The notes below the pieces were generated by a model. It saw only the letters and a program-made list of their open reading frames with translations. It made no database searches and was not told the origin of the DNA. A stretch of DNA of 64,000 bases from Frigoribacterium sp. CG_9.8. Its GTDB lineage: Bacteria > Actinomycetota > Actinomycetes > Actinomycetales > Microbacteriaceae. The translations under genes were made by a program, and so were the position numbers. Shown piece by piece: positions 25,555-34,356 of the stretch (its first letter is position 1; each line of letters starts with the position of its first letter). The stretch lies in contig NZ_JADOVH010000002.1 in NCBI RefSeq assembly GCF_015751965.1, positions 310,001 to 374,000 on the forward strand, given 5' to 3'.

Positions 25555-26900
25555 AGCGACGCGAGTGCGTTGTCGAGCACCTGGAGGGCCTCGCGCAGTA
25601 GCTCATTCGAGATTGCGAGCGAGGGAAGAAAACGGATGATGTTGCCGTAGGTCCCAGCGCTGAGCAGCAGCACTCCGTGCTGAGCGGCGAAGGCCGTGAT
25701 GGCGGAGACGGCGGCCGCGTTCGGGGTGTGGGTGCCCGGCTCGACCAGCTCGATCGCGATCATCGCTCCGATGCCGCGCACATCGCCGATCAGGGGATAG
25801 CGCTTCTGCAGAGCAAGCAGCGCGGGCTTCAGCACACCCTCGATGCGCGCACCCTCCGCGAGGAGGTTCTTCGACTCGATCTCCTCAAAAACAGCGATCG
25901 CGGCTGCAGCGGCGACGGGATTACCCGCGAAGGTGCCTCCGAGGCCACCGGGATGGGAGGCATCCATGATTTCGGCACGACCGGTGACTCCGGCGATCGG
26001 GAGCCCGCCCGCGATGCCCTTTGCACTCAACACCATGTCGGGGATGACATCGAAGTGTTCGATCGCGAAGTACTTGCCAGTTCGGGCCATTCCGCTCTGG
26101 ATCTCGTCGGCGACGAAGACCACGCCGTTGGCGGTGCACCACTGGCGAAGGGCCGCGAAGTAGCCGTCGGCGGCCACGACGAAGCCGCCCTCGCCCTGGA
26201 TCGGCTCGACGACGAGGCAGGCGAGATCGCTGGCACCGACGGATTTTTCGAGGTACGAGATGGTGCGGGCCGCGGCATCCGCCCCACTCAGTCCGTCATG
26301 GAATGGGTAGGAGTTCGGCGCGTGGTGCACGTCGCTCGCAAATGGCCCGAAGCCGAGCTTGTACGGCATCGCCTTGAAGGTCATCGCCATGGTCAGGTTG
26401 GTGCGCCCGTGATAGGCATGATCGAGAACGGCCACACCGGGGCGACCGGTGTACTTGCGCGCGATCTTCACCGCATTCTCGACTGCTTCGGCACCGGAAT
26501 TGAGCAGCACCGTCTTCTTTGCAAAGTCGCCGGGGGTGTGCGCGGCCAGCAGCTCGGCAACCCGCACATAGCCCTCGTAGGGGGTCACAGTGAACATCAC
26601 GTGAGTGAAGGCAGCGAGCTGGGCGGATGCCGCGGCCACGACCGCAGCGTCAGTGTGGCCGATCGTCATGACCCCGATACCGGCGCCGAGGTCGATGAAC
26701 TGGTTACCATCGACATCCACCACAATCGCACCGTGGGCGCGCTCGATGAACACCGGTAAAGCGGATGCCACCCCGACCGGGATGACCTTCAGTCGCCGCT
26801 CCTGCAGCGCCTTCGACCTCGGGCCGGGGATTGCGGTCACGATGCGCCGCTCCTCGGTGATCGAATCGACGAATGAGGGTGAAGAAAGAGTGACTGTCAT
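25551..26900 (-). CDS. gabT: 4-aminobutyrate aminotransferase
   Basis: 449 residues from ATG 26900 with GGGGA just upstream. It is class III PLP transaminase: the VFVADEIQSGMARTGK cofactor segment and the PLP lysine in LSAKGIAGGLPIAGV. GabT converts GABA and 2-oxoglutarate to succinate semialdehyde and glutamate. No gabD (succinate-semialdehyde dehydrogenase) is adjacent. It forms a two-gene operon with the asparaginase and faces the pot operon, which fits catabolism of putrescine-derived GABA. Only 42 bp separate it from the divergent OsmC gene. Confidence 0.92.
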   Translation of the reverse strand: MTVTLSSPSFVDSITEERRIVTAIPGPRSKALQERRLKVIPVGVASALPVFIERAHGAIVVDVDGNQFIDLGAGIGVMTIGHTDAAVVAAASAQLAAFTHVMFTVTPYEGYVRVAELLAAHTPGDFAKKTVLLNSGAEAVENAVKIARKYTGRPGVAVLDHAYHGRTNLTMAMTFKAMPYKLGFGPFASDVHHAPNSYPFHDGLSGADAAARTISYLEKSVGASDLACLVVEPIQGEGGFVVAADGYFAALRQWCTANGVVFVADEIQSGMARTGKYFAIEHFDVIPDMVLSAKGIAGGLPIAGVTGRAEIMDASHPGGLGGTFAGNPVAAAAAIAVFEEIESKNLLAEGARIEGVLKPALLALQKRYPLIGDVRGIGAMIAIELVEPGTHTPNAAAVSAITAFAAQHGVLLLSAGTYGNIIRFLPSLAISNELLREALQVLDNALASL

Positions 26901-26942
26901 AGTCCCCAGATTCTATCGCTGGCAGAGCGTAGCGTTGCTGAA

Positions 26943-27452
26943 GTGACCTACGAACATCGCTTCACCGTCTCACTTCAGTGGACCGGAAACCGCGGAACCG
27001 GTACGAGTAACTATCGCGCCTATGGGCGTGACCACGTCGTGCGCGCCGAGGGCAAGCACGAGATCAGTGGTTCATCTGACCGGGTCTTTCACGGCGACGC
27101 CGACCGGTGGAATCCCGAGGAGTTGCTCATCGCAGCGCTCACTCAGTGCCACCTGCTGAGCTACCTTCATGTCGCGGCGAGCCACGGTGTCGTGGTGATG
27201 GACTACACGGATGCCGCAACCGGCATCATGGAGCAGACAGCGGATGGTGGCGGGCACTTCACCAGCGTGACCCTTCGCCCGGTCGTGACGATCTCGGAGG
27301 GGGACCCCGACCTGGCTCTCGCCCTCCATCACGAGGCGAGCCTCAAGTGCTTCATCGCCAACTCGATGAACTTTCCGGTGGGGCATGAACCTCGGATTGC
27401 CGTGAGCACCCAGCGCCCTACGGAGCGCTCTACGGGCCGGGCCGAAGAATAG
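26943..27452 (+). CDS. OsmC/Ohr-family protein
   Basis: 169 residues from a GTG. The family cysteines are present in ALTQCHLLSYL and SLKCFIANSMNFPV, with the NPEELLIAALTQC lead-in. OsmC-type proteins are thiol peroxidases reducing organic hydroperoxides, usually as cytoplasmic dimers. The C-terminal tail after STQRP is low-complexity and its stop codon lies inside a 12-bp repeat. It is monocistronic by layout. Confidence 0.9.
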   Translation: MTYEHRFTVSLQWTGNRGTGTSNYRAYGRDHVVRAEGKHEISGSSDRVFHGDADRWNPEELLIAALTQCHLLSYLHVAASHGVVVMDYTDAATGIMEQTADGGGHFTSVTLRPVVTISEGDPDLALALHHEASLKCFIANSMNFPVGHEPRIAVSTQRPTERSTGRAEE

Positions 27453-27488
27453 GCCGAGTAGAAAGCCGAGTAGAAAGCCGAGTAGAAA
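27441..27488. repeat. 12-bp tandem repeat across the osmC-like stop codon
   Basis: Three perfect copies of GCCGAGTAGAAA (27453, 27465, 27477) follow a degenerate copy (27441) containing the gene's TAG. Each later copy also carries TAG in the same phase. Confidence 0.92.
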
Positions 27489-27571
27489 ACTGAATATCTG
27501 GCCCCGTGGCCCGTCTCCTCTGGCTGTTCGAATGCCCAATACTCAGGGTTTGGTCAGCTTGATTCGGGGGG

Positions 27572-28567
27572 ATGCCCCACACTTGGGCGGTGAAGAAAAC
27601 ACTCGCGGTGAAGAAAACCCTTTCGGCCCTCGCTATCGCTGTGCTCGCCGGATCACTGGCGGCCTGTGGCTCGTCCACCTCCGCGGACGGATGCACCCCG
27701 ACGGCATCCGGATCCAACTCGAGCAAGGTCACTGTCACCGGTAAGTTCGGCGAGGCACCGACGGTCAAGTTCGACAAGGGACTTAGCACCACGAAAACCG
27801 AGCGTTCGGTCGTTATCGACGGCAAGGGCGCCGGAGCCAAGGCAAACGGCACCGTCGAGGTGGACTACACCGCCTACGACGCGGCCACCGGCAAGAAGAT
27901 CGACTCGACGACCTACAAGAAGGGCTCGACAACAGCCTTCCAGCTCAAGGACTCGAGCATCCTGCCCGGCATGATCAAGGGCCTCACCTGCTCGCCGGCG
28001 GGCAGCCGTGTGGTCGCGGTGATCCCCCCGGCAGATGGCTTCAAGGCCACGGGCTCAGAAGGACTCGGTGTCAAGGGCACCGACTCGCTCATCTTCGTCT
28101 TCGACGTCGTGAAGGTTACCGATCCGGTCAAGGTGCTTCCCAAGGCTGACGGCGCTGCGGTGGAGCCGACAGCCGGTCTTCCCACCGTCACTCTCGGCTC
28201 GAAAGGCGAGCCGACCGTGACCGTGCCGAAGGCGGATGCGCCAACCACTCTCACGATCGCGAACCTCAAAAAAGGCACTGGGACGACCGTGAAGGCCGGC
28301 GACACTGTCACCGTTCACTACACCGGAGTCATCTGGGCGTCAGGCAAGGTCTTTGACTCCAGCTGGACCCGCGGTGAACCAGCCAGTTTCGCCACCACGG
28401 GTGTCATCCCCGGATTCGGTAAAGCGCTCGTCGGCCAGAAAGTCGGATCCCAGGTCATCGCGGTGATCCCACCAGCCGATGGCTACGGAGCCGCCGGACA
28501 GACATCAGCGGGAATAACCGGCACCGACACTCTCGTGTTCGTCGTCGATATCCTCGCCACCTCCTAA
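27572..28567 (+). CDS. FKBP-type peptidyl-prolyl isomerase lipoprotein, two FKBP domains
   Basis: 331 residues from ATG 27572; GTG at 27590 or 27608 would also leave a complete signal. The signal has VKKTL twice, a hydrophobic core and lipobox LAAC, so it is a membrane lipoprotein. The C-terminal FKBP domain (about 240-330) is canonical: GDTVTVHYTGV, FDSS, FATTGVIPGF and IPPADGYG. An N-terminal FKBP-like domain (about 90-185) lacks some aromatic pocket residues and is probably degenerate. Role: folding of exported proteins. Confidence 0.9.
   Translation: MPHTWAVKKTLAVKKTLSALAIAVLAGSLAACGSSTSADGCTPTASGSNSSKVTVTGKFGEAPTVKFDKGLSTTKTERSVVIDGKGAGAKANGTVEVDYTAYDAATGKKIDSTTYKKGSTTAFQLKDSSILPGMIKGLTCSPAGSRVVAVIPPADGFKATGSEGLGVKGTDSLIFVFDVVKVTDPVKVLPKADGAAVEPTAGLPTVTLGSKGEPTVTVPKADAPTTLTIANLKKGTGTTVKAGDTVTVHYTGVIWASGKVFDSSWTRGEPASFATTGVIPGFGKALVGQKVGSQVIAVIPPADGYGAAGQTSAGITGTDTLVFVVDILATS
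27590..27625 (+). repeat. 18-bp duplication in FKBP signal peptide
   Basis: Two near-identical GTGAAGAAAAC-containing units encode Val-Lys-Lys-Thr-Leu twice, and duplicate the potential GTG start and the positively charged n-region. Confidence 0.85.
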
Positions 28568-28568
28568 G

Positions 28569-28616
28569 TTCGTTGCTTCCTGGGTTCGTCACTTCCTGGG
28601 CTCGCCACCGCCTCGG
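28569..28616. repeat. 16-bp tandem repeat between FKBP gene and dxr
   Basis: Two close copies of TTCGTTGCTTCCTGGG and a more diverged third copy, directly after the FKBP stop codon. The period is not a multiple of three. Confidence 0.8.
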
Positions 28617-28665
28617 CTCGGTACATCCCACGAAAATTGTGACGCGAACGGGCTAACGTAGCCCT

Positions 28666-29748
28666 ATGCGGCGCGTGATCATCCTCGGTTCGACCGGATC
28701 GATCGGTGTTCAAGCACTGCAGGTGATCGCGGCAAACCGCGAGCGATTCCAAGTCGTGGGACTCGGCGCCGGGTCGCAGCGCGCCGCGGTGTCAGCGCAG
28801 GCCGCGGCGTTCGGTGTCGAGCATGTCGCTCTCGGCGAGATCGAGGCAGAGCAGCTCGTGCGGACCGTCGCTGCCGATGTCGTACTCAATGGCATCACCG
28901 GATCGGTCGGCCTCGGCCCGACCCTGGCTGCGCTTGAGGTGGGGGCAACACTCGCCCTCGCCAACAAAGAGAGCCTGATTGTCGGCGGCGAGCTTGTGAT
29001 GGGTGCCGCGTCTGCCGGTCAACTGGTGCCGGTCGACTCGGAGCATTCAGCCATTGCGCAGGCGTTGAGATCCGGTACGGCTGGCGAGGTGCGGCGACTC
29101 GTGCTCACCGCGTCCGGCGGACCATTCCGCGGGCGCACCAGGGAGTCGCTGCGTGATGTTACGCCGCGCGAGGCGCTCGCGCATCCCACCTGGGACATGG
29201 GGTTGGTAGTCACCACCAATTCGTCGACCCTCGTGAACAAGGGACTCGAGATTATCGAGGCCCACTACCTGTTCGACGTGCCATACGAGCGCATCGATGT
29301 GACGGTGCATCCGCAGTCCATCGTGCATTCGATGGTCGAGTTCGTCGACGGTTCGACTATCGCCCAATGCTCTCCGCCCGATATGCGATTGCCGATTTCG
29401 CTCGGACTCGATTGGCCGAATCGCGTGTCGGGGGTCGGTGCGCCCCTGGATTGGACCACCGCGAGCAGCTGGAGTTTCGAGCCTCTCGACGCCGAAGCAT
29501 TCCCGGCGGTCGATCTGGCAAAACGCGTGGGGCGAGAGGGCGGTACCTACCCGGCGGTGTTCAACGCGGCCAATGAGCAGGCGGTCCTTGCTTTCCATGC
29601 CGGGCGGATCGGCTACCTCGACATCGTTGATACCGTCGCGGCTGTCGTTGACGCACACTCGGCATCCGGCGCCCTCACCCGCGAGACACTCGTGGCAGCC
29701 GAGCACTGGGCGCGCGCCGACGCTGACCGACGAATTGCCAAGCGCTAG
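28666..29748 (+). CDS. dxr: 1-deoxy-D-xylulose 5-phosphate reductoisomerase
   Basis: 360 residues. The NADPH-binding start is [34 protein letters not shown] and ASGGPFRGR are family hallmarks for cofactor, metal and substrate binding. It makes 2-C-methyl-D-erythritol 4-phosphate, the first committed MEP-pathway step, in the cytoplasm. In many actinobacteria dxr, the site-2 protease gene and ispG are adjacent; here an inverted kinase/lipoprotein pair separates dxr from the protease. The protein is slightly short for the family but looks complete. Confidence 0.96.
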   Translation: MRRVIILGSTGSIGVQALQVIAANRERFQVVGLGAGSQRAAVSAQAAAFGVEHVALGEIEAEQLVRTVAADVVLNGITGSVGLGPTLAALEVGATLALANKESLIVGGELVMGAASAGQLVPVDSEHSAIAQALRSGTAGEVRRLVLTASGGPFRGRTRESLRDVTPREALAHPTWDMGLVVTTNSSTLVNKGLEIIEAHYLFDVPYERIDVTVHPQSIVHSMVEFVDGSTIAQCSPPDMRLPISLGLDWPNRVSGVGAPLDWTTASSWSFEPLDAEAFPAVDLAKRVGREGGTYPAVFNAANEQAVLAFHAGRIGYLDIVDTVAAVVDAHSASGALTRETLVAAEHWARADADRRIAKR

Positions 29749-29784
29749 CGAGCTTTCGCTAGCCAGATTTCGCTAACCAAATTT
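29743..29784. repeat. 14-bp tandem repeat across the dxr stop codon
   Basis: Three copies of CGCTAGCCAGATTT-like units start at 29743, 29757 and 29771. The first contains the TAG stop of dxr. Confidence 0.85.
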
Positions 29785-29800
29785 CACTCAGCGGCTGTGC

Positions 29801-30202
29801 TCAGTCGCCTTTGTTGCCATCGCCCTTGCCGGGTTTCTCGGAGTTGCCAGGCTCCTGGTTGGCTAACGCGGCGATTGCTGCCTGCAGGTCGGCTCGCACG
29901 AGGGCAATGGATGCCGTGATGCTGTCGAAACGTGCAGTAGTCACCAAGCCCCGGGCACGCGCATCCGCGAGGGTCACGGCCAGTTCATCGAGTCGGGCGA
30001 GTGCTGTGGCCGGATCGCCGCCGGCGGCCGAAGACGTGACGGCCTGCACACCGGCCTGCAGCTTAGACGCGACGGTAGCGGAGTAGGGCGATGCCGTCGT
30101 GGTCACCGCCGGTTCAGTGCCCCCGACACAGCCGGTAAGCACCAGCGCGCAGGCGACAACAACGCAACTCAGCCCTGTGGACAGCAATCCCGCGCGCTTC
30201 AC
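29801..30202 (-). CDS. small lipoprotein of unknown function
   Basis: 133 residues. A signal peptide with Lys-Arg, a hydrophobic core and lipobox LTGC predicts an exported lipoprotein. The mature part is Ala/Thr-rich and helical, and ends in a charged GNSEKPGKGDGNKGD-like tail. Its start overlaps the stop of the kinase gene upstream by four bases, so it is translationally coupled to that kinase. I do not recognise a family. It could be an extracellular partner of the kinase; that is inference. Confidence 0.75.
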   Translation of the reverse strand: MKRAGLLSTGLSCVVVACALVLTGCVGGTEPAVTTTASPYSATVASKLQAGVQAVTSSAAGGDPATALARLDELAVTLADARARGLVTTARFDSITASIALVRADLQAAIAALANQEPGNSEKPGKGDGNKGD

Positions 30203-31575
30203 GGTGCCACGCTCTGTTGCAGTTGGCTCAGGTGTCTCCCGAGCGTGCCGGAGACGGCCGGATAGGAGACGCTCGACGTGCTGGCTGGCGCGGGCTGAGG
30301 CGAAGTGGATGCCTCAGGGCCGGTCAACATCGCGCGAGAGAGTGACATCGCAAGCACAACCACGATGATTGCGGCCAGCACCGAAGACCCGAGGATGGCA
30401 AAGCGTCGGCGCACTGGCCGTCCAGATGCCGCTTCGGGCCCCGCCTCCGCTGCCGGTGCGGCGAACACGGTCGTGGCTGCGGTCGTGGCTGCCGCTGTAG
30501 CTGCCGTCGTGGCTGCCGTCGTCTCTGGCGCCGGTCTGGCTAGTGCAGGGGCGAGGTTTTCCGCAGCGGGGAGCAGCTTCGTTGGCTCCTCATGCTCGGT
30601 CCCGAAAACAGCGGTCGCGGGCAGTTCCGTATCCATCAGCTGGGTCGCCTCTGTGTCCGGACCGCTGGCAGATGGTCCAAGGGATGCGAGCGCACGGAAA
30701 GACGGATCGCGCAGTGTCGCAGCGACGCTCGAGGCGTCCGGCCTGTCCGCCGGCACGCGCTGGGTCATCGCAGTGAGAACATTCCGCCAGGGGCCGGCCA
30801 GGGAATGCGGGATTTCGGGATCGCGCGCTAGCCGGGCCAGCACCGACTCGATTGCCGTTCCGGGGAAGGCTCGCTGCCCGGTGAGGCTTTCGAGCAGCAC
30901 GAGTCCGAGGGAGTACACATCACTCGCCGTGCCAACGGTCGCGCCCTCTGCCTGCTCGGGACTCAGGTAGGTCGCGGTGCCGATCACGGTGCCGGTCGCG
31001 GTCATCCGGGCATCGTCAAGCAGCCGGGCGATTCCGAAATCGGCGAGCTTTGCCAGTGGCGCACCCGGCGTGGAATGGTCGTGGGGCAGCAGGATGTTGC
31101 CGGGCTTCACATCGCGGTGCACCACCCCCCGGGTGTGGATGTAGGCGAGGGCTGAGGCGACGTCTGACCCGATCCGGCCGACGGATTCTTGGTCGGGCAA
31201 CCCCTCGAGAAGTCGTGTGCGCAGGTCGACCCCATCGACGAATTCGAGCACGAGATAGGCGCGCCCGTGATCGCCTACGCCACCTTCGGCGACGGCATCG
31301 AACAGCGTCACCAGGCCGGGGGCGTTGAGAGAGGCAAGTAGTTGCACCTCGTCGCGCTGACGGCGCACGTCGTCGGCATCCGCAAGCTCCCAGCGGAACA
31401 CCTTGAGGGCGACCGTTCGACCGAGCGCCTCGTCGCGAGCACGGTAGACGGTTGCCATCCCGCCGGCTCCCACCGTTGATTCGATGCGGAATCGGTCACC
31501 GATGAGGTCCCCTGCGGCCAGCGCAGAGGACGGCGATCTGTTCGGATCGTTAGTCATCCCTCCATTGTGCGTCAT
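30199..31575 (-). CDS. Hanks-type Ser/Thr protein kinase, single-pass membrane
   Basis: 458 residues from ATG 31575. ATG 31557 is an alternative, but its GGAGGG abuts the codon. The kinase domain (about 25-290) has GAGGMATVY, Lys58 in VALKVF, HRDVKPGN, DFG and the SPEQ activation-end motif. An Ala/Thr-rich linker with a 12-bp repeat, a transmembrane helix (about 393-415) and a short Ser/Pro-rich outside tail follow. It is a second PknB-like kinase without a sensor domain; the coupled lipoprotein may supply one. It is divergent from the Rip1-like protease gene 59 bp away. Confidence 0.92.
   Translation of the reverse strand: MTHNGGMTNDPNRSPSSALAAGDLIGDRFRIESTVGAGGMATVYRARDEALGRTVALKVFRWELADADDVRRQRDEVQLLASLNAPGLVTLFDAVAEGGVGDHGRAYLVLEFVDGVDLRTRLLEGLPDQESVGRIGSDVASALAYIHTRGVVHRDVKPGNILLPHDHSTPGAPLAKLADFGIARLLDDARMTATGTVIGTATYLSPEQAEGATVGTASDVYSLGLVLLESLTGQRAFPGTAIESVLARLARDPEIPHSLAGPWRNVLTAMTQRVPADRPDASSVAATLRDPSFRALASLGPSASGPDTEATQLMDTELPATAVFGTEHEEPTKLLPAAENLAPALARPAPETTAATTAATAAATTAATTVFAAPAAEAGPEAASGRPVRRRFAILGSSVLAAIIVVVLAMSLSRAMLTGPEASTSPQPAPASTSSVSYPAVSGTLGRHLSQLQQSVAP
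30470..30517. repeat. 12-bp tandem repeat in kinase linker
   Basis: Four copies of GTCGTGGCTGCC-like units encode, on the minus strand, the Ala-Ala-Thr-Thr run between the kinase domain and the membrane helix. Confidence 0.85.
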
Positions 31576-31634
31576 GGGAGGTTCCCCGTTCCTGCACCGA
31601 CTACCTCCAGCCTCATGCGGATACTCTGATCTGC

Positions 31635-33011
31635 GTGGAAACCGTTCTGCTTTATATCCTCGGCATCGTTGTGGTGCTCGTCGGCATCGCCCTGTCGATC
31701 GGTCTCCATGAGGTCGGCCACCTCGTGCCGGCCAAGCTCTTCGGGGTGAAGGTCGCGCAATACATGATCGGTTTCGGGCCGACCCTGTTTTCGCGAAGGG
31801 TGGGCGAGACCGAATACGGGGTGAAGGCTATCCCGCTCGGCGGCTATATCTCCATGGCTGGCATGTATCCCCCGGCGCGCGCAGGCGGCGCCTCGCGCAC
31901 CTCCGGCACTGATGCCGCCGTGCTCGAAGAGGGATACGAAGCTGGCGGCCGAACCTCCAGCACCGGCTTTTTCCAGACCCTGGTGCAGGATGCCCGCACG
32001 GCAAGCGCTGACACGATCACGGCCGGCGATGAAGACCGTGTTTTTTATAAGCTCCCGATCTACAAGCGTGTGATCATCATGCTCGGTGGGCCGTTCATGA
32101 ACCTCGTGATTGCAGCGGTGCTCTTCGCCGTGGTGCTCAGTGGCTTCGGAACCCAGCAGCTCGCCGTCGGGAGCGTCTCCGCCTGCGTGCTTCCCGCATC
32201 CAGCACTGCGGATGTCTGTTCCCCAAGCGACCCAGAAGCGCCAGGATCGGCGGCCGGGCTCAAACCCGGGGACCAGATCATCAAGGTCGCCGCGATCGAC
32301 TATCCGACCTGGGATCAGGTGACTGAAGTCATCCGCACCTCCGCGGGTAAAAATGTCCAGTTCACAGTGCATCGCGCCGGGGAGACCAGGGTGCTCACCG
32401 CCGTGCCGTTGCTGTCCGTGCGCAATGTGCTCACCACCAAAGGTGCTGTCGTGACAGACGCCAACGGCACTCCGGTGACCGAACGGGTCGGCTTCCTGGG
32501 AATCGGGCCGGATCGTGTGCTCGCCCGGCAGCCGCTCAGTCGCGTTATTCCCACCCTCGGCACCACCATGGCTGCCGACGTGAACCTCATCCTGAACCTT
32601 CCGCAACGTCTCATCGATGTGGGGAAAGCGGCATTCGGCCCGGGCGTGCGTGATCCCAACGGCCCAGTGAGCGTCGTCGGCGTCGGCCGGATTGCCGGAG
32701 AGGTCACTGCGACGCAGACCTCCCCATTCGCAGAACGGTTCTCGTTTCTTCTCGGGCTCATCGCCTCGCTCAACGTGGCGCTGATGGTCTTCAACCTGGT
32801 TCCCCTGCTGCCTCTCGACGGTGGGCACGTGGCTGGAGCGCTCTGGGAGGGTATCCGCCGGGCATTCGCCAAACTGTTCAGGCGACCGGACCCCGGACCG
32901 GTCGATGTGGCCAAACTGGTACCGGTCACCCTCGCCGTCGTGCTGGTGCTCGGAGCGATGAGCATCCTGCTGATCTACGCGGACATCGTCAAGCCGATCG
33001 TGCTGCAGTAA
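31635..33011 (+). CDS. M50 site-2 protease (RseP/Rip1-like)
   Basis: 458 residues from GTG 31635. The zinc motif HEVGH is at residues 25-29 in the first membrane helix. A PDZ domain lies around 215-290, and the third metal ligand is in NLVPLLPLDGGH near residue 395. Last is a C-terminal membrane helix. Such proteases cut transmembrane anti-sigma factors inside the membrane; Rip1 is the mycobacterial example. A long Ser/Thr-rich loop (about 80-125) precedes helix 2. It lies just before ispG, the usual actinobacterial order. Confidence 0.93.
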   Translation: METVLLYILGIVVVLVGIALSIGLHEVGHLVPAKLFGVKVAQYMIGFGPTLFSRRVGETEYGVKAIPLGGYISMAGMYPPARAGGASRTSGTDAAVLEEGYEAGGRTSSTGFFQTLVQDARTASADTITAGDEDRVFYKLPIYKRVIIMLGGPFMNLVIAAVLFAVVLSGFGTQQLAVGSVSACVLPASSTADVCSPSDPEAPGSAAGLKPGDQIIKVAAIDYPTWDQVTEVIRTSAGKNVQFTVHRAGETRVLTAVPLLSVRNVLTTKGAVVTDANGTPVTERVGFLGIGPDRVLARQPLSRVIPTLGTTMAADVNLILNLPQRLIDVGKAAFGPGVRDPNGPVSVVGVGRIAGEVTATQTSPFAERFSFLLGLIASLNVALMVFNLVPLLPLDGGHVAGALWEGIRRAFAKLFRRPDPGPVDVAKLVPVTLAVVLVLGAMSILLIYADIVKPIVLQ

Positions 33012-33057
33012 AACGCTTCTCCACCGGCCGTGCACCGCGGCGGCCTAGGATGAGCCG

Positions 33058-34206
33058 GTGCCAGCAATCAACTTAGGGCTTCCCCTCGCCCCTCTGACCC
33101 TCGCCCCGCGTCGCAAGACCCGCCAGATCTCGGTCGGCAAGGTGAAGGTCGGAGGTGACGCGCAGGTGAGTGTGCAGTCGATGACCACCACCCAGACCAC
33201 GAACATCGACGCGACACTGCAGCAAATCGCCGAGCTCACGGCCACCGGGTGCGACATTGTGCGTGTGGCAGTGCCCCATCAGGACGACGCGGATGTGCTG
33301 CACATCATCGCGAGCAAGAGCCAGATTCCGGTGATCGCCGACATCCACTTCCAACCGCGGTACGTCTTCACGGCCATCGACGCGGGCGTCGGCGCTGTCC
33401 GGGTCAATCCCGGCAACATCCGCAAGTTCGACGACCAGGTCGGCAAGATCGCGGCGGCGGCCAAGGCGGCAAACGTATCCATCCGCATCGGCGTGAACGC
33501 GGGATCGCTCGAGCCGAGCATCCTGCAGAAGTACGGGAAGGCTACTCCGGAGGCGCTCGTGGAAAGCGCCGTCTGGGAGGCGAGCCTCTTCGAGGAGCAC
33601 GACTTCCACGATTTCAAAATCTCGGTGAAGCACAACGATCCCGTCATCATGGTGAAGGCTTACCGTTTGCTCTCGGAGCGCGGCGACTGGCCTCTGCACC
33701 TCGGGGTGACGGAGGCCGGCCCGGAGTTCCAGGGCACAATCAAGTCGGCGACAGCTTTCGGAATCCTGCTCGGTGAGGGTATCGGCGACACCATCCGAGT
33801 CTCGCTCTCGGCTCCTCCCGTCACGGAGATTAAAGTCGGCCTTCAGATCCTGCAGTCGCTCAACCTGCGCGAACGCAAGCTCGAGATCGTGTCGTGTCCC
33901 AGTTGCGGCCGTGCCCAGGTGGATGTCTACCAGCTCGCCAATGACGTGACCGCCGGACTCGAAAAGATGACTGTTCCCCTGCGTGTTGCCGTTATGGGGT
34001 GCGTTGTGAACGGCCCGGGGGAGGCCAGAGAAGCTGACCTCGGTGTTGCGAGTGGCAACGGTCGCGGCCAAATCTTCGTCAAGGGTGAGGTCATCAAGAC
34101 TGTGCCGGAGTCGGAGATCGTCGCAACCCTCATTGAGGAGGCCAACCGTCTTGCGGCCGCGATGCCCCCGGGAGCTACTGGTTCGCCACGGGTCGTCACC
34201 GTCTGA
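33058..34206 (+). CDS. ispG: 4-hydroxy-3-methylbut-2-enyl diphosphate synthase
   Basis: 382 residues from a GTG. The TIM-barrel start [12 protein letters not shown] and [11 protein letters not shown] is typical. The [4Fe-4S] cysteines are in CPSCGR and [11 protein letters not shown]. It converts methylerythritol cyclodiphosphate to HMBPP in the MEP pathway, using reduced ferredoxin or flavodoxin. It works in the same pathway as the nearby dxr. Confidence 0.96.
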   Translation: MPAINLGLPLAPLTLAPRRKTRQISVGKVKVGGDAQVSVQSMTTTQTTNIDATLQQIAELTATGCDIVRVAVPHQDDADVLHIIASKSQIPVIADIHFQPRYVFTAIDAGVGAVRVNPGNIRKFDDQVGKIAAAAKAANVSIRIGVNAGSLEPSILQKYGKATPEALVESAVWEASLFEEHDFHDFKISVKHNDPVIMVKAYRLLSERGDWPLHLGVTEAGPEFQGTIKSATAFGILLGEGIGDTIRVSLSAPPVTEIKVGLQILQSLNLRERKLEIVSCPSCGRAQVDVYQLANDVTAGLEKMTVPLRVAVMGCVVNGPGEAREADLGVASGNGRGQIFVKGEVIKTVPESEIVATLIEEANRLAAAMPPGATGSPRVVTV

Positions 34207-34240
34207 GCCCCCCGCTGTCGCGGGTCGGCGTGGTCGTGGA

Positions 34241-34269
34241 GGTGGACCCGATTCGGGTCGGGGTCCGCC
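34241..34269 (+). terminator. hairpin after ispG, possible terminator
   Basis: GGTGGACCC (34241-34249) pairs with GGGTCCGCC (34261-34269) with one G-T wobble, and a smaller GACCCG/CGGGTC stem competes inside it. There is no T-run, so its strength as an intrinsic terminator is uncertain. Confidence 0.45.
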
Positions 34270-34356
34270 TTCACACTCGTTATTCGGAACGGACGGCTGT
34301 TCGGATAGCCGCCATCACAGAATTTGTTGGGCAGGCTCGGCGGCTACAGTATCCAA

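Noticed and set aside
31572-33035. Long antisense frame opposite the site-2 protease (487 codons)
   Set aside because: The sense strand carries complete HEVGH, PDZ and PLDGG motifs; the antisense product is His/Glu/Asp-rich without a fold.
34207-34356. tRNA or riboswitch before proS
   Set aside because: No cloverleaf or T-loop sequence and no known T-box or riboswitch core; only a plain hairpin is visible.
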